Notes under the pieces: generated by a model
Databases searched by the model: none
Told to the model about the DNA's origin: nothing
The model's input: the letters and a program-made list of their open reading frames with translations, nothing else
Made by a program: the position numbers and the translations under genes
In this document: positions 39,212 through 48,032 of the stretch, piece after piece
Numbering within the stretch: position 1 is the first letter of the stretch
Layout: the number at the start of each line of letters is the position of its first letter
Assembly: GCA_016868355.1 (NCBI GenBank)
Contig: VGHB01000002.1
Span: 62,001-126,000 of the forward strand
Reading direction: 5' to 3'
Source: Betaproteobacteria bacterium
GTDB lineage: Bacteria > Pseudomonadota > Gammaproteobacteria > Burkholderiales > Burkholderiaceae_C
Length of the DNA: 64,000 nucleotides

Positions 39212-39477
39212 AGCTCGAACTGCCCGCCCGGCTGACGATGCAGGAAGCCACCGCCGTGCTCGGCGGCTTGCAGCAGTCCATCGGCCGGGCCAGCGGTGCG
39301 GCGGTGCAGTTGGATGCGTCTGCGCTGCGTGAACTCGACACTTCGGCGATTTCGGTGCTGCTGCAATGCCGGCGCCACGCGCGTGAGCGGAGCGTGGCCT
39401 TCGTTCTGGAATCGGTGCCGCCGCAGTTGGCAGCCCTGATGGCCTTGTACGGCGTGGCCGAACTGTTTGGCCTGTAG
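39208..39477 (+). CDS. mlaB: STAS-domain protein MlaB
   Basis: MlaB is the cytoplasmic STAS-domain subunit needed for MlaF function. The 89-residue product contains the STAS pattern VQLDASALRELDTSAISVLLQCRRHARERSVAFVLESVPPQL and ends LMALYGVAELFGL. GTG 39208 overlaps the mlaC stop as GTGA, so the upstream in-frame start at 39100 inside mlaC is rejected. It closes the mla operon and meets the convergent hexR gene two bases later. Confidence 0.9.
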   Translation: MKLELPARLTMQEATAVLGGLQQSIGRASGAAVQLDASALRELDTSAISVLLQCRRHARERSVAFVLESVPPQLAALMALYGVAELFGL

Positions 39478-39479
39478 GC

Positions 39480-40355
39480 CTAACGCGGCCCAGGCAGGTA
39501 GCGGCGCGTCCGCAGGTTGCGCTTGATCTCCTGCAGTGACCCTCGCATGTCTGGCCCCAAGCGCAGGGCCACCCCGGTGGTGAGAATGTCCACGATCGTC
39601 AGGTGAAGCAGTCGCGAGACCATGGGGCTGTAGCGGTCGTGGTCCTCGGGGTGGTCGGCGGCCAGCAGCAGCCGGTTGTGCCCGTTGGCCATGTGGGCCA
39701 GGGGTGAAGCGCTGGCGGTGATGAGGATGGTGGTGGCGCCTTTGCGGTGGGCAATGTCTTCGGCGTCTAGGAGGTCGCGACTGCGGCCGGAGTTGGAGAT
39801 GATCACCGCGCAATCGCCGGGGCTCAGCATGGTGGCGCTCATCACTTGAACATGGCCGTCGCTGATGGCCGTGGCGGTGACACCCAGGCGGAAGAACTTG
39901 TGCTGCGCATCCTGCGCCACGATGCCGGAATTCCCCACGCCGTAGAAATCGATGCGGCCTTTGTGGCGACAGGCCTGGGCCAAGGCCTCGATGGCCAGCT
40001 CGAAGGCGTGGTCAGCGGCCTCGTTGCGGTAGCGCAGCAGCGCACTGACCGCGTTGTCGATGACCTTCACCACGATGTCGTGGGGCTTGTCGTCTTCATC
40101 CACTGCGCGGTGCACGAAGGGCACGCCCTCGTTGACGGTGCCGGCCAGCTTGAGCTTGAAGTCGGCCAAGCCGTCATAGCCCACGCTGCGGCAAAAGCGC
40201 ACCACGGTGGGCTTGCTGACATGGGACCGCTCAGCCAGCTCCACCACGGGCAGGCTGGCGAAGGCGCGCGGGTCGGCCAGCACCAGTTTGGCCACCCGTT
40301 GTTCGGCTGGGGGCAAGGCGGGCAGGGAGGCTCGAATGCGGTCGATCAGGCTCAT
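39480..40355 (-). CDS. hexR: RpiR/MurR-family transcriptional regulator HexR
   Basis: HexR represses genes of central sugar metabolism and is released by 2-keto-3-deoxy-6-phosphogluconate. The 291-residue protein has an N-terminal RpiR helix-turn-helix (ASLPVVELAERSHVSKPTVVRFCRSVGYDGLADFKLKLAG) and a C-terminal SIS sugar-phosphate domain (IDFYGVGNSGIVAQDAQHKF, AVIISNSGRSRDLLDAEDIAHRKGATTILITASASPLA). It is transcribed just downstream of zwf on the same strand (20-base gap), and a HexR-type operator lies upstream of zwf. This supports the specific name over a generic MurR/RpiR call. Confidence 0.9.
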   Translation of the reverse strand: MSLIDRIRASLPALPPAEQRVAKLVLADPRAFASLPVVELAERSHVSKPTVVRFCRSVGYDGLADFKLKLAGTVNEGVPFVHRAVDEDDKPHDIVVKVIDNAVSALLRYRNEAADHAFELAIEALAQACRHKGRIDFYGVGNSGIVAQDAQHKFFRLGVTATAISDGHVQVMSATMLSPGDCAVIISNSGRSRDLLDAEDIAHRKGATTILITASASPLAHMANGHNRLLLAADHPEDHDRYSPMVSRLLHLTIVDILTTGVALRLGPDMRGSLQEIKRNLRTRRYLPGPR

Positions 40356-40375
40356 GGGGTGTGGCCTCCGGTGGC

Positions 40376-41836
40376 TTACTGCTCTTCGGCCCAGACGTGG
40401 CCGTCGCGTGCCACCAGGGCGCTGGCCGCCGGGGGGCCCCAGCTGCCGGCCACATAGGGCCGAGGGCCTTCGCTGTCATGGGCCCAGTGATGCAGGATGG
40501 GCTCCACCCATTGCCAGGCCTGCTCTTGTTCGTCGCTGCGCACAAACAGGTTCAGGCGACCGGCCAGGGCGTCCAGCAGCAGCCGTTCGTAGGCACCAAT
40601 GCGCTCGGTGGGAAAGGCCTTGTCGAAGTCCAGGTCCAGCGACACAGGCGACAGCTGCTCGTTGCCGCTGCCCAAGGCGCCCAAGCCGCCTTTAGCCGCC
40701 ATCAGGTGCAGCTCCAGACCATCTTCGGGTTGGAGCTTGATCACCAATTTGTTGGCGCGTGCAGCACCGGGGAAGATGGGGTGGGGCACGGGTCTGAAGT
40801 TCACCACGATCTGCGCTTCGCGTTCGGCCAGGAGCTTGCCGGTGCGCAGGTAAAAGGGCACGCCAGCCCAGCGCCAGTTCTGCACCTCGGTACGCAGCGC
40901 CACAAAGGTCTCACAGGTACTGTCGGGTGGAACCTTGGCTTCGTCGAGGTAGCCGGGCACCCTCTGGCCCTCAATGGTGCCGGCGCGGTACTGGCCGCGA
41001 ACCACGTCGCGCATCACCGTCTCGGGGGTAAAGGGCTTGAGCGACTTCAGGACCTTGAGCTTTTCATCGCGGATCGCATCGGCGTCGTTGGAGGGCGGTG
41101 GCTCCATCGCGATCATGGTCAACAGCTGCAGCGCATGGTTTTGAACCATGTCTCGCAGAGCGCCGGTGCGGTCGTAGAAGTCGCCGCGGGTGCCCACACC
41201 GATGCGCTCGGCCAAGGTGATCTGGATGTTGGAGATTGATTCGCGACGCCAAAGCGGCTCGAACAGGGCATTCCCAAAGCGCAGGGCCGACAGGTTCTGA
41301 ACGGCCGGCTTGCCCAGGTAGTGGTCGATGCGCAGGGCCTGTCGTTCGGTGAAGGCGCTGGCCACGGCCCGGTTGATCTCGCGGGCGCTTTGCAGGTCAT
41401 GGCCCAAGGGTTTTTCCAGAACCACCCGCACATGCGGTCCGTTCAGGCCCACTGTGCCTAGCTGCTGGCAAATCTGCGGAAACAGGTGGGGGCTGGTGGC
41501 CAAAAACAGCACCACGGCTTGGGCTCCGTGCGCATCGACCCAGCCCTTGAGGCCTTCATAGTCGCTGGCTTGGGACAAGTCCATGCGGCGGTAGTGCAGC
41601 AACTCAGAGAAGCGGTCAAACTCTTGCGGGCTGGGCTGTTTGGCGGCGTCCACCTCAAAGAAGCGCTCGCGGATGAACTCGCGGTACTGGGCGTGGCTGC
41701 GCTCTTCGCGGGCCACAGCGAGAATGCGGCCGTCGGCGGGCAGCTTGTGGTGCCGCCAGGCCTGAAAGAGGGCGGGCATCAGCTTGCGCCAGGTGAGGTC
41801 ACCGGTGCCGCCGAACAGGATCAAATCGAAAGACAT
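40376..41836 (-). CDS. zwf: Glucose-6-phosphate 1-dehydrogenase
   Basis: Zwf oxidises glucose-6-phosphate to 6-phosphogluconolactone with NAD(P), the entry to the pentose-phosphate and Entner-Doudoroff routes. The 486-residue protein has the nucleotide-binding FGGTGDLTWRKLMPAL at residues 8-23, the EKPLGHDL motif, and the active-site signature RIDHYLGK (169-176). The family length is normal. Its ATG is 38 bases from the HexR operator. It is probably cotranscribed with hexR. Confidence 0.97.
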   Translation of the reverse strand: MSFDLILFGGTGDLTWRKLMPALFQAWRHHKLPADGRILAVAREERSHAQYREFIRERFFEVDAAKQPSPQEFDRFSELLHYRRMDLSQASDYEGLKGWVDAHGAQAVVLFLATSPHLFPQICQQLGTVGLNGPHVRVVLEKPLGHDLQSAREINRAVASAFTERQALRIDHYLGKPAVQNLSALRFGNALFEPLWRRESISNIQITLAERIGVGTRGDFYDRTGALRDMVQNHALQLLTMIAMEPPPSNDADAIRDEKLKVLKSLKPFTPETVMRDVVRGQYRAGTIEGQRVPGYLDEAKVPPDSTCETFVALRTEVQNWRWAGVPFYLRTGKLLAEREAQIVVNFRPVPHPIFPGAARANKLVIKLQPEDGLELHLMAAKGGLGALGSGNEQLSPVSLDLDFDKAFPTERIGAYERLLLDALAGRLNLFVRSDEQEQAWQWVEPILHHWAHDSEGPRPYVAGSWGPPAASALVARDGHVWAEEQ

Positions 41837-41874
41837 GAGGCGCTGCTGCAGAGTGAAGTGCAGGTTCGTAAGGA

Positions 41875-41889
41875 TGTAACAAAGTTACA
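41875..41889. promoter_or_regulatory. HexR operator between zwf and tal
   Basis: TGTAACAAAGTTACA is a perfect palindrome (arms TGTAAC and GTTACA, spacer AAA). It fits the known HexR box pattern TGTAnTnnnAnTACA-like reported for proteobacteria. It sits 39 bases upstream of the divergent zwf start and 51 bases upstream of tal, with hexR next to zwf. One repressor site could therefore control both transcripts. Confidence 0.85.
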
Positions 41890-41940
41890 CTGTCGATGAT
41901 GCATGAGTTTCACGCAAGGGTCAATTCAAGGGAAGTCTGA

Positions 41941-42927
41941 ATGAACCAACTCGAACAACTCAAGCGCTGCACCACCGTGGTGGCCGACACCGGCAACTTC
42001 ATGCAGCTGGCGCAATTCGCGCCGCGCGATGCCACCACCAACCCCTCTCTTATCCTTAAAGCGGTGCAGCAGGCCGAGTACGCGCCGCTGCTGGCCGAGG
42101 TGGTTGCCGCTGATCCGGGCCTGCCCTTGCCGCAGTTGGTCGACCGGGTGCTGGTGCACTTTGGCCTGGAGATCCTCAAGGTGGTGCCGGGGCGGGTGAG
42201 CACCGAAGTGGATGCGCGGCTGAGCTTTGACCGCGCAGCCACGGTGCAGCGTGCACGCGAGATCATGGCGCTTTATGAAGCTGCAGGCGTGGGCCGTGAA
42301 CGCGTGCTGATCAAGGTGGCGGCCACCTGGGAAGGTATTCAAGCGGCTGCCGAGCTGGAGCGTGAGGGTATTCGCTGCAACCTCACCCTGCTGTTTGCGT
42401 TCTGCCAAGCCGTGGCCTGTGGCGACGCCCGCGTTCAACTGATTTCACCGTTTGTGGGCCGCATCTACGACTGGGCCAAGAAGCAAGCCGGCGACGGCTG
42501 GGACGAGGCGGCCATGGCTGGCGTCAACGACCCTGGTGTGCGTTCGGTGGCGCAGATCTTTCGTTACTACAAGCACTTCGGTATCTCCACCGAAGTCATG
42601 GGCGCAAGCTTTCGCAGCGTGGGGCAGATCTTGGCCCTGGCTGGCTGCGACCTCTTGACCATCAGCCCCGACTTGCTGGCCCAGCTGCAAAGCAGCCGAG
42701 AGCCGGTAATGGTGCAGCTTGACGCCCAAGCCGCGCGCATACAGCCCCAACAGCGGGTGCACTACGGCGAAGTGGCTTTCCGATATGCCCTCAACGCCGA
42801 CGCAATGGCCACGGAGAAACTGGCCGAAGGTATCCGGGCTTTTGCGGCTGATGCCCAGAAGTTGGATGCCCTGGTGTTGGCGCAGCGCTCTTCAGGGGTG
42901 GGCTTTGAAATGAAGGAGCAGACATGA
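41941..42927 (+). CDS. tal: Transaldolase
   Basis: Tal exchanges three-carbon units in the non-oxidative pentose-phosphate pathway. The 328-residue class I enzyme has the Schiff-base lysine in [13 protein letters not shown] (Lys125) and the TalB-type motifs [12 protein letters not shown] and [33 protein letters not shown]. It starts 51 bases after the HexR site and overlaps pgi by four bases, indicating a tal-pgi operon. Confidence 0.97.
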   Translation: MNQLEQLKRCTTVVADTGNFMQLAQFAPRDATTNPSLILKAVQQAEYAPLLAEVVAADPGLPLPQLVDRVLVHFGLEILKVVPGRVSTEVDARLSFDRAATVQRAREIMALYEAAGVGRERVLIKVAATWEGIQAAAELEREGIRCNLTLLFAFCQAVACGDARVQLISPFVGRIYDWAKKQAGDGWDEAAMAGVNDPGVRSVAQIFRYYKHFGISTEVMGASFRSVGQILALAGCDLLTISPDLLAQLQSSREPVMVQLDAQAARIQPQQRVHYGEVAFRYALNADAMATEKLAEGIRAFAADAQKLDALVLAQRSSGVGFEMKEQT

Positions 42928-44567
42928 GTACCACGCCTCATGGCGCGCAGACGGCTGCAGTGCGGGGCGACCGCACGCCGCAGTGGGCAGAGCTCAGCGA
43001 TTGGGTTCAGGCACCGCGCGCGGGTGGAAGCCAAGGGTCTTATCGCCAGTACGATCTACGCCAGGCCTTTGCCGACAACCCTCAGCGCTTCACGCAATTC
43101 AGTCTGCAGGCCCCAGCCGTGTTTGCTGACCTCAGCAAGAACCTGTGGGACGAGCAGGTGCGCGGTCGCCTCTTGTCGATGGCCCAGGCCTGCGGCGTGC
43201 TGCAACAGCGCGAGGCCATGTTTACCGGCGCAGTGGCCAACCCCACTGAGGGGCGCGCAGTCTTGCACACCGCGCTGCGCGCCCCGCGCGGGCAGGGGCT
43301 GCATTCAGAGGCGGTACACGGTGTGCTCGACCGAATGCTTGCATATACGCAAGGGGTGCGCGATGTGCAAAAGAGTGGTATTCGCGACGTGGTCAACATC
43401 GGCATCGGTGGCAGCGACTTGGGGCCACAGATGGCGGTGGCCGCCTTGGATGCCCAGGTGCACCCGCAACTGCGCTTTCACTTCGTCAGCAATGTCGACG
43501 GGCACGACTTGGCGCCGGTGCTGCGCCATCTCGACCCGCAGCGTAGCCTATTCATCGTAGCCTCCAAGACCTTCACCACGCAGGAAACCCTGGCCAATGC
43601 CCATGCCGCCAAGGCCTGGTTCCTGGCGCAAGGCGGCACGGACATTGCCCGCCACTTCGTGGGCGTGACCACCAACCTTCAGGCTGCAGCGGCCTTCGGC
43701 ATCACCACCACCTTCGGGTTTTGGGATTGGGTGGGCGGCCGCTACTCTTTGTGGGGCGCCATCGGCTTACCGATTGCGATCGCTTTGGGCGAAGACGGAT
43801 TTCGGGACTTGTTGCGCGGCGCGCACGCCATGGACCAACACTTTCAGCAGGCCGAGCCTCAGGCTAACCTGCCGTTGCAGTTGGGCCTGCTTGACGTTTG
43901 GTACCGCAACTTCTTGGGTTTCAGCAGCCGCAGCGTGGCCCCTTACCACCAGGGCCTGCGCCGTTTCCCGGCCTACTTGCAGCAGTTGGAAATGGAGTCC
44001 AATGGTAAATCGGTGGATGTGCAGGGCCACGCCCTGCCCTATGCCACGAGCCCCGTGGTGTGGGGCGAACCGGGCACCAACGGCCAACATGCCTACTTCC
44101 AGATGCTGCACCAGGGTACTGATGTGATTCCAGTGGAATTCATTGCGGTGAAGACGCCCACCCACGGATGGCCCGATTTGCACCGCAAGCTGCTGGCCAA
44201 CTGCCTGGCCCAAAGCCAGGCCCTGATGCTGGGCAAGTCAGCCGAAGAAGCAGCCCTTGAACGCCCGCCCACTGCATCGGCTTCGATAGCGCCTGAGGTG
44301 ATGGCGCGCCACCGCACCTTTGCCGGCAACCGTCCCAGCACCACCTTCGTGTTGGAAGCCCTGGACCCCTACACCCTGGGGGCGTTGGTGGCGATGTACG
44401 AGCATCGGGTGTTCACCAGCGCAGCGGTGTGGGGCATCAATGCCTTTGACCAATGGGGTGTAGAGCTGGGCAAGGTCCTGTGCAACCAACTCTTACCCCG
44501 CCTGGACAGCGGCAACACCAGCGGCTTGGATGGCTCGACAGCCGGTTTGCTGAAGATGTTGCGCTGA
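42924..44567 (+). CDS. pgi: Glucose-6-phosphate isomerase
   Basis: Pgi interconverts glucose-6-phosphate and fructose-6-phosphate. The 547-residue protein carries [66 protein letters not shown] and the catalytic-His region [21 protein letters not shown]. The C-terminal segment [19 protein letters not shown] also fits. The ATG overlaps tal as ATGA. It ends directly against the convergent amidohydrolase with no gap. Confidence 0.97.
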   Translation: MSTTPHGAQTAAVRGDRTPQWAELSDWVQAPRAGGSQGSYRQYDLRQAFADNPQRFTQFSLQAPAVFADLSKNLWDEQVRGRLLSMAQACGVLQQREAMFTGAVANPTEGRAVLHTALRAPRGQGLHSEAVHGVLDRMLAYTQGVRDVQKSGIRDVVNIGIGGSDLGPQMAVAALDAQVHPQLRFHFVSNVDGHDLAPVLRHLDPQRSLFIVASKTFTTQETLANAHAAKAWFLAQGGTDIARHFVGVTTNLQAAAAFGITTTFGFWDWVGGRYSLWGAIGLPIAIALGEDGFRDLLRGAHAMDQHFQQAEPQANLPLQLGLLDVWYRNFLGFSSRSVAPYHQGLRRFPAYLQQLEMESNGKSVDVQGHALPYATSPVVWGEPGTNGQHAYFQMLHQGTDVIPVEFIAVKTPTHGWPDLHRKLLANCLAQSQALMLGKSAEEAALERPPTASASIAPEVMARHRTFAGNRPSTTFVLEALDPYTLGALVAMYEHRVFTSAAVWGINAFDQWGVELGKVLCNQLLPRLDSGNTSGLDGSTAGLLKMLR

Positions 44568-45758
44568 TCAGCGCGGCGCCAGCCAGCGCTCCACCAAGCG
44601 AACCCAAAGGCTGCCACCTGGGCCGATCAACTCGTCATTGAAGTCGTAATTGGGGTTATGCAAGGTGCAGGGCCCCATGCCGTGCCCGGGCGTGCGGTGG
44701 TCGCCGTCACCATTGCCGATCACGAAGTAGGCGCCCGGCACCTTCTGCAGGAAGAAGCTGAAGTCTTCGGCGCCCATCGTAGGCTCAAACACGAAAGTGT
44801 TTTCTTCGCCGACCACGTCCTTCATCACCTCGCGCAAGAAGGCGACCTCAGCCTTGTGGTTGATGGTGGGCGGATAGTTACGTTTGAATTGAAACTCCAC
44901 CGTCGCACCAAACGCTGCTGCCGTGTGCTGCGCGATTTCGTTCATACGCCGCTCGATCATGTCGAGCATCTCGATGGTGAAGGTGCGCACCGTGCCCTGC
45001 ACCACCGCATGGTCGGGTACGACATTGGTCGCTTCGCCGGCGTGGATCATGGTCACCGATATGACCGCTGCGTCGGTGGGGCGCTTGTTACGGGTGATGA
45101 TGGTCTGGAAGGCCTGCACCATTTGACAGGCTACCGGTACCGGGTCGATGCCGTTATGGGGCAGGGCGGCGTGTGATCCCTTGCCGATGATCTTGATGTG
45201 GAACTCGTTGCTCGAGGCCATCATGGGCCCATCGCACACCGCAAACTGTCCAGCCTTCATGCCCGGCCAGTTGTGCATGCCGAACATGGCTTGGACGGGG
45301 AACTTGTCAAACAGGCCATCCTTGATCATTTCGCGTGCGCCGCCACCGCCTTCTTCGGCGGGCTGAAACACAACGTACACCGTGCCGTCGAAGTTCCGGT
45401 GCTGCGATAGGTGCTTGGCGGCGGCCAAGAGCATCGCGGTATGGCCGTCATGCCCACAGGCGTGCATCTTGCCGGGGTGTACGCTTGCGTGGGCAAAGCG
45501 GTTATGTTCGGTCATGGGCAGGGCGTCCATGTCCGCTCGCAGGCCGATGGCCCGATCGCTGCTGCCCTGACGGATGGTTCCCACCACGCCGGTGGTACCC
45601 AGGCCGCGGTGCACCTCGATGCCCCAGGACTGCAGGGCTTGCGCCACCACGTCGGCGGTGCGCACTTCTTGGAAGCACAGTTCTGGGTGGGCGTGAATAT
45701 CGCGCCGGATGGCGGTGATGGCCGGGATGTCGGCCAGGATGGATTCGATGAGCTTCAT
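44568..45758 (-). CDS. M20 family amidohydrolase/peptidase (hippurate hydrolase-like)
   Basis: This is a metal-dependent amidohydrolase of the M20D group that hydrolyses N-acyl amino acids or similar amides. The 396-residue product has the metal-binding set DIHAHPELCFQE, MHACGHDGHTAMLL, QPAEEGGGGAREMI and, near the end, EPTMGAEDFSFFLQKVPGAYF. The dimerisation domain lies between. Relatives are annotated hippurate hydrolase, HipO or IAA-amino acid hydrolase; the real substrate is not predictable. GGGAG precedes the ATG at 45758. It is divergent from the oxidoreductase gene. Confidence 0.92.
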   Translation of the reverse strand: MKLIESILADIPAITAIRRDIHAHPELCFQEVRTADVVAQALQSWGIEVHRGLGTTGVVGTIRQGSSDRAIGLRADMDALPMTEHNRFAHASVHPGKMHACGHDGHTAMLLAAAKHLSQHRNFDGTVYVVFQPAEEGGGGAREMIKDGLFDKFPVQAMFGMHNWPGMKAGQFAVCDGPMMASSNEFHIKIIGKGSHAALPHNGIDPVPVACQMVQAFQTIITRNKRPTDAAVISVTMIHAGEATNVVPDHAVVQGTVRTFTIEMLDMIERRMNEIAQHTAAAFGATVEFQFKRNYPPTINHKAEVAFLREVMKDVVGEENTFVFEPTMGAEDFSFFLQKVPGAYFVIGNGDGDHRTPGHGMGPCTLHNPNYDFNDELIGPGGSLWVRLVERWLAPR

Positions 45759-45832
45759 GGATATCTCCCTCGTTTCGAGTGTATGCCTGTGACCATGACC
45801 ATGCAGCGCGGGGGATCCGGCCGATCTGTGCC

Positions 45833-45848
45833 ATCATTCTGGAATGAT
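45833..45848. promoter_or_regulatory. 16-bp palindrome over the oxidoreductase start codon
   Basis: ATCATTC and GAATGAT are perfect seven-base arms around TG (45833-45848). The putative start codon ATG 45844 lies inside the right arm, in the 85-base gap between divergent genes. It may be an operator or a promoter/start with leaderless geometry (CATCAT six bases before ATG). Confidence 0.45.
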
Positions 45849-47985
45849 CCCATTAGGCCCGTCAGCCCCAGACGTTGCCCAAGGCGTGGCCGCACACCCC
45901 AAAGCGACTGCCGACCCAGCTATGCGAACGGTTCGGGCCGCCTGCCCCCATGACTGTCCTGACACCTGTGCAATTCGGGTGACGGTGCAGGGCGATCAGG
46001 TGATCAAACTGCAGGGCGACCCGGAACACCCCATGACACACGGCGCGCTGTGCACCAAGGTGGCGCGCTATGTCGAACGGGTGGAACACCCGGAACGGGT
46101 GCTCCACCCGCTGCGCCGCTTGGGCCCCAAGGGCTCGGGGCAGTTCGTAAAGGTTCCGTGGGACGAAGCATTGGACGAGATCGCCACACGGCTGAAGGCG
46201 ATTGCAGCGCGAGACCCCCGTGCCATCTTGCCTTACAGCTACGCTGGCACCATGGGCCTGGTGCAGGGCGAGAGCATGGCTGCGCGCTTCTTTCACCGTC
46301 TGGGTGCATCCCTGTTGGACCGTACCATTTGTGCCAGTGCGGGTGCTGCAGGCTTGACCGCCAGCTATGGAGGTAAGGTGGGCATGCGCACTGAGCACTT
46401 TGCCCAAAGCAAGCTGATCTTGATTTGGGGCAGCAATTCGATTGCCTCGAACCTGCACTTCTGGACCTTTGTGCAGCAGGCCAAGCGCCGAGGGGCCAAA
46501 CTGTGGTGCATTGACCCCCGGCGCACCGAAACAGCCGACAAGTGCCATCGACACTTGGCCATACGCCCCGGTACCGACGGCGCACTGGCCTTGGCCTTGG
46601 CGCGCGAACTGATCGTTCGCGACAAACTCGACCACGCCTATATCCGCGACCACCTTGAAGGCTTTGAGGTCTTGCGCGAGCGGGCCATGCCCTGGACGCT
46701 GGAGCGGGCAGCCGCTGAATGCGGTGTGGCCTTGGAAGACCTGCAGGAGTTGGCGCGTGACTACGGTGCCGCACGTGCCGGTACCGATGCAGCGCCAGCG
46801 GCCATACGCCTGAACTACGGCATGCAGCGGGTGCATGGCGGGGGCAATGCGGTGCGCCTGGTGGCGCTGCTGCCTTGCCTGATCGGGGCGTGGCGCCATC
46901 CCGGTGGTGGCTTATTGTTGGCCAGCAGTGGTTGGTTTGCGCCGGTGCGCCGAGACGCGTGGCTGCAGCGCCCAGACCTTTTGAACGGACGCCCCGTCCG
47001 CACCATCAACATGAGCACCATCGGAGACGATCTGCTGCGCGCCAGCGGCTCCGACTTCGGCCCGCGCATTGAGGCCTTGGTTGTTTACAACAGCAACCCG
47101 TTGGCTGTGGCGCCTGAGTCGTCCAAGGTGGTGCGGGGCTTCCAGCGCGAAGATCTGTTCACCGTGGTGCTGGAGCACTTCATGACCGACACGGCCGACC
47201 AGGCTGACTATGTCTTGCCGGCCACCACCCAGCTCGAACACTGGGATGTGCACACCAGCTACGGCCACACCGATGTGGTGATCAACGAGCCGGCCTTGCG
47301 CCCGCGTGGCCAGGCCCGCAGCAACGCTCAAATCTTCCGTGATCTGGCTAATCGCATGGGCTTTGATGATCCCTGCTTCGCAGACGACGACGAAACCTTG
47401 GCGCGCGGTGCGCTTCAGGGTATCGACTTTGCCGCCCTGCGCCAAAAGGGCTGGCAGGCATTACCGGTGCCCGATGCGCCCTTTGCCAAAGGGGGCTTTC
47501 CCACGCCCAGCGGCCGCGCGCGGGTGGACAGCCCACAGTGGGGCGTGCCCGACTACATCCCCAACCACGAGAGTGTGGCGACCACACCGTCATTGGCCCA
47601 GCGCTATCCCTTGGCGATGATTTCGCCGCCCGCGCGCAACTTCCTCAATTCCACTTTCGTCAATATGCGCAGCCTGCGCGACATTGAAGGTGAACCCTTG
47701 GTGGAGATGCACCCCAGCGATGCTGCAGCACGAAGCCTGGAAGATGGGCAGACCGTATGTGTCTTCAATGACCGGGGCCGCTATCACTGCCGACTGGCGG
47801 TCAGCACCCGTGCTCGCCCCGGTGTGGTCAATGGCCTGGGAATTTGGTGGCGCAAGTTGGGGTTGCGGGGTACGAATGTGAACGAAGTCACCCACCAGCG
47901 CTTGACCGACCTGGGCCGTGCGGCCGCTTTCTATGACTGCTTGGTGCAGGTGCAAGCGACCGATCCCAGCGCCGCCGCGGAATGA
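45844..47985 (+). CDS. Molybdopterin oxidoreductase family protein (DMSO reductase superfamily)
   Basis: This is a bis-MGD molybdenum enzyme of unknown substrate. The 713-residue protein binds a 4Fe-4S cluster through Cys34, Cys38, Cys42 and Cys70 (CPHDCPDTC ... HGALC). MGD-binding segments follow (ILIWGSNSIASNLHF, CIDPRRTETADKCHRHLAIRPGTDGALALAL, VVYNSNPLAVAPES), then the C-terminal molydopterin dinucleotide-binding domain (MISPPARNFLNSTFVNM, GLRGTNVNEVTHQRLTDLG). No Tat signal is visible, so it is probably cytoplasmic. No partner subunit or cofactor gene is adjacent. An internal ATG at 45922 (MRTVRAACPHDC) is an alternative start. Confidence 0.9.
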   Translation: MIPLGPSAPDVAQGVAAHPKATADPAMRTVRAACPHDCPDTCAIRVTVQGDQVIKLQGDPEHPMTHGALCTKVARYVERVEHPERVLHPLRRLGPKGSGQFVKVPWDEALDEIATRLKAIAARDPRAILPYSYAGTMGLVQGESMAARFFHRLGASLLDRTICASAGAAGLTASYGGKVGMRTEHFAQSKLILIWGSNSIASNLHFWTFVQQAKRRGAKLWCIDPRRTETADKCHRHLAIRPGTDGALALALARELIVRDKLDHAYIRDHLEGFEVLRERAMPWTLERAAAECGVALEDLQELARDYGAARAGTDAAPAAIRLNYGMQRVHGGGNAVRLVALLPCLIGAWRHPGGGLLLASSGWFAPVRRDAWLQRPDLLNGRPVRTINMSTIGDDLLRASGSDFGPRIEALVVYNSNPLAVAPESSKVVRGFQREDLFTVVLEHFMTDTADQADYVLPATTQLEHWDVHTSYGHTDVVINEPALRPRGQARSNAQIFRDLANRMGFDDPCFADDDETLARGALQGIDFAALRQKGWQALPVPDAPFAKGGFPTPSGRARVDSPQWGVPDYIPNHESVATTPSLAQRYPLAMISPPARNFLNSTFVNMRSLRDIEGEPLVEMHPSDAAARSLEDGQTVCVFNDRGRYHCRLAVSTRARPGVVNGLGIWWRKLGLRGTNVNEVTHQRLTDLGRAAAFYDCLVQVQATDPSAAAE

Positions 47986-48020
47986 ACAGGCTGGGCGGCG
48001 TAGGGCCCGCGCCGCCTTTC

Positions 48021-48026
48021 TAGAAT
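48021..48026 (+). promoter_or_regulatory. -10-like box for the ABC ATPase gene (leaderless geometry)
   Basis: TAGAAT ends six bases before the ATG at 48033, and no Shine-Dalgarno sequence is visible. Transcription would start about at the A of the ATG. No good -35 hexamer is seen. Confidence 0.45.
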
Positions 48027-48032
48027 GCAGCC

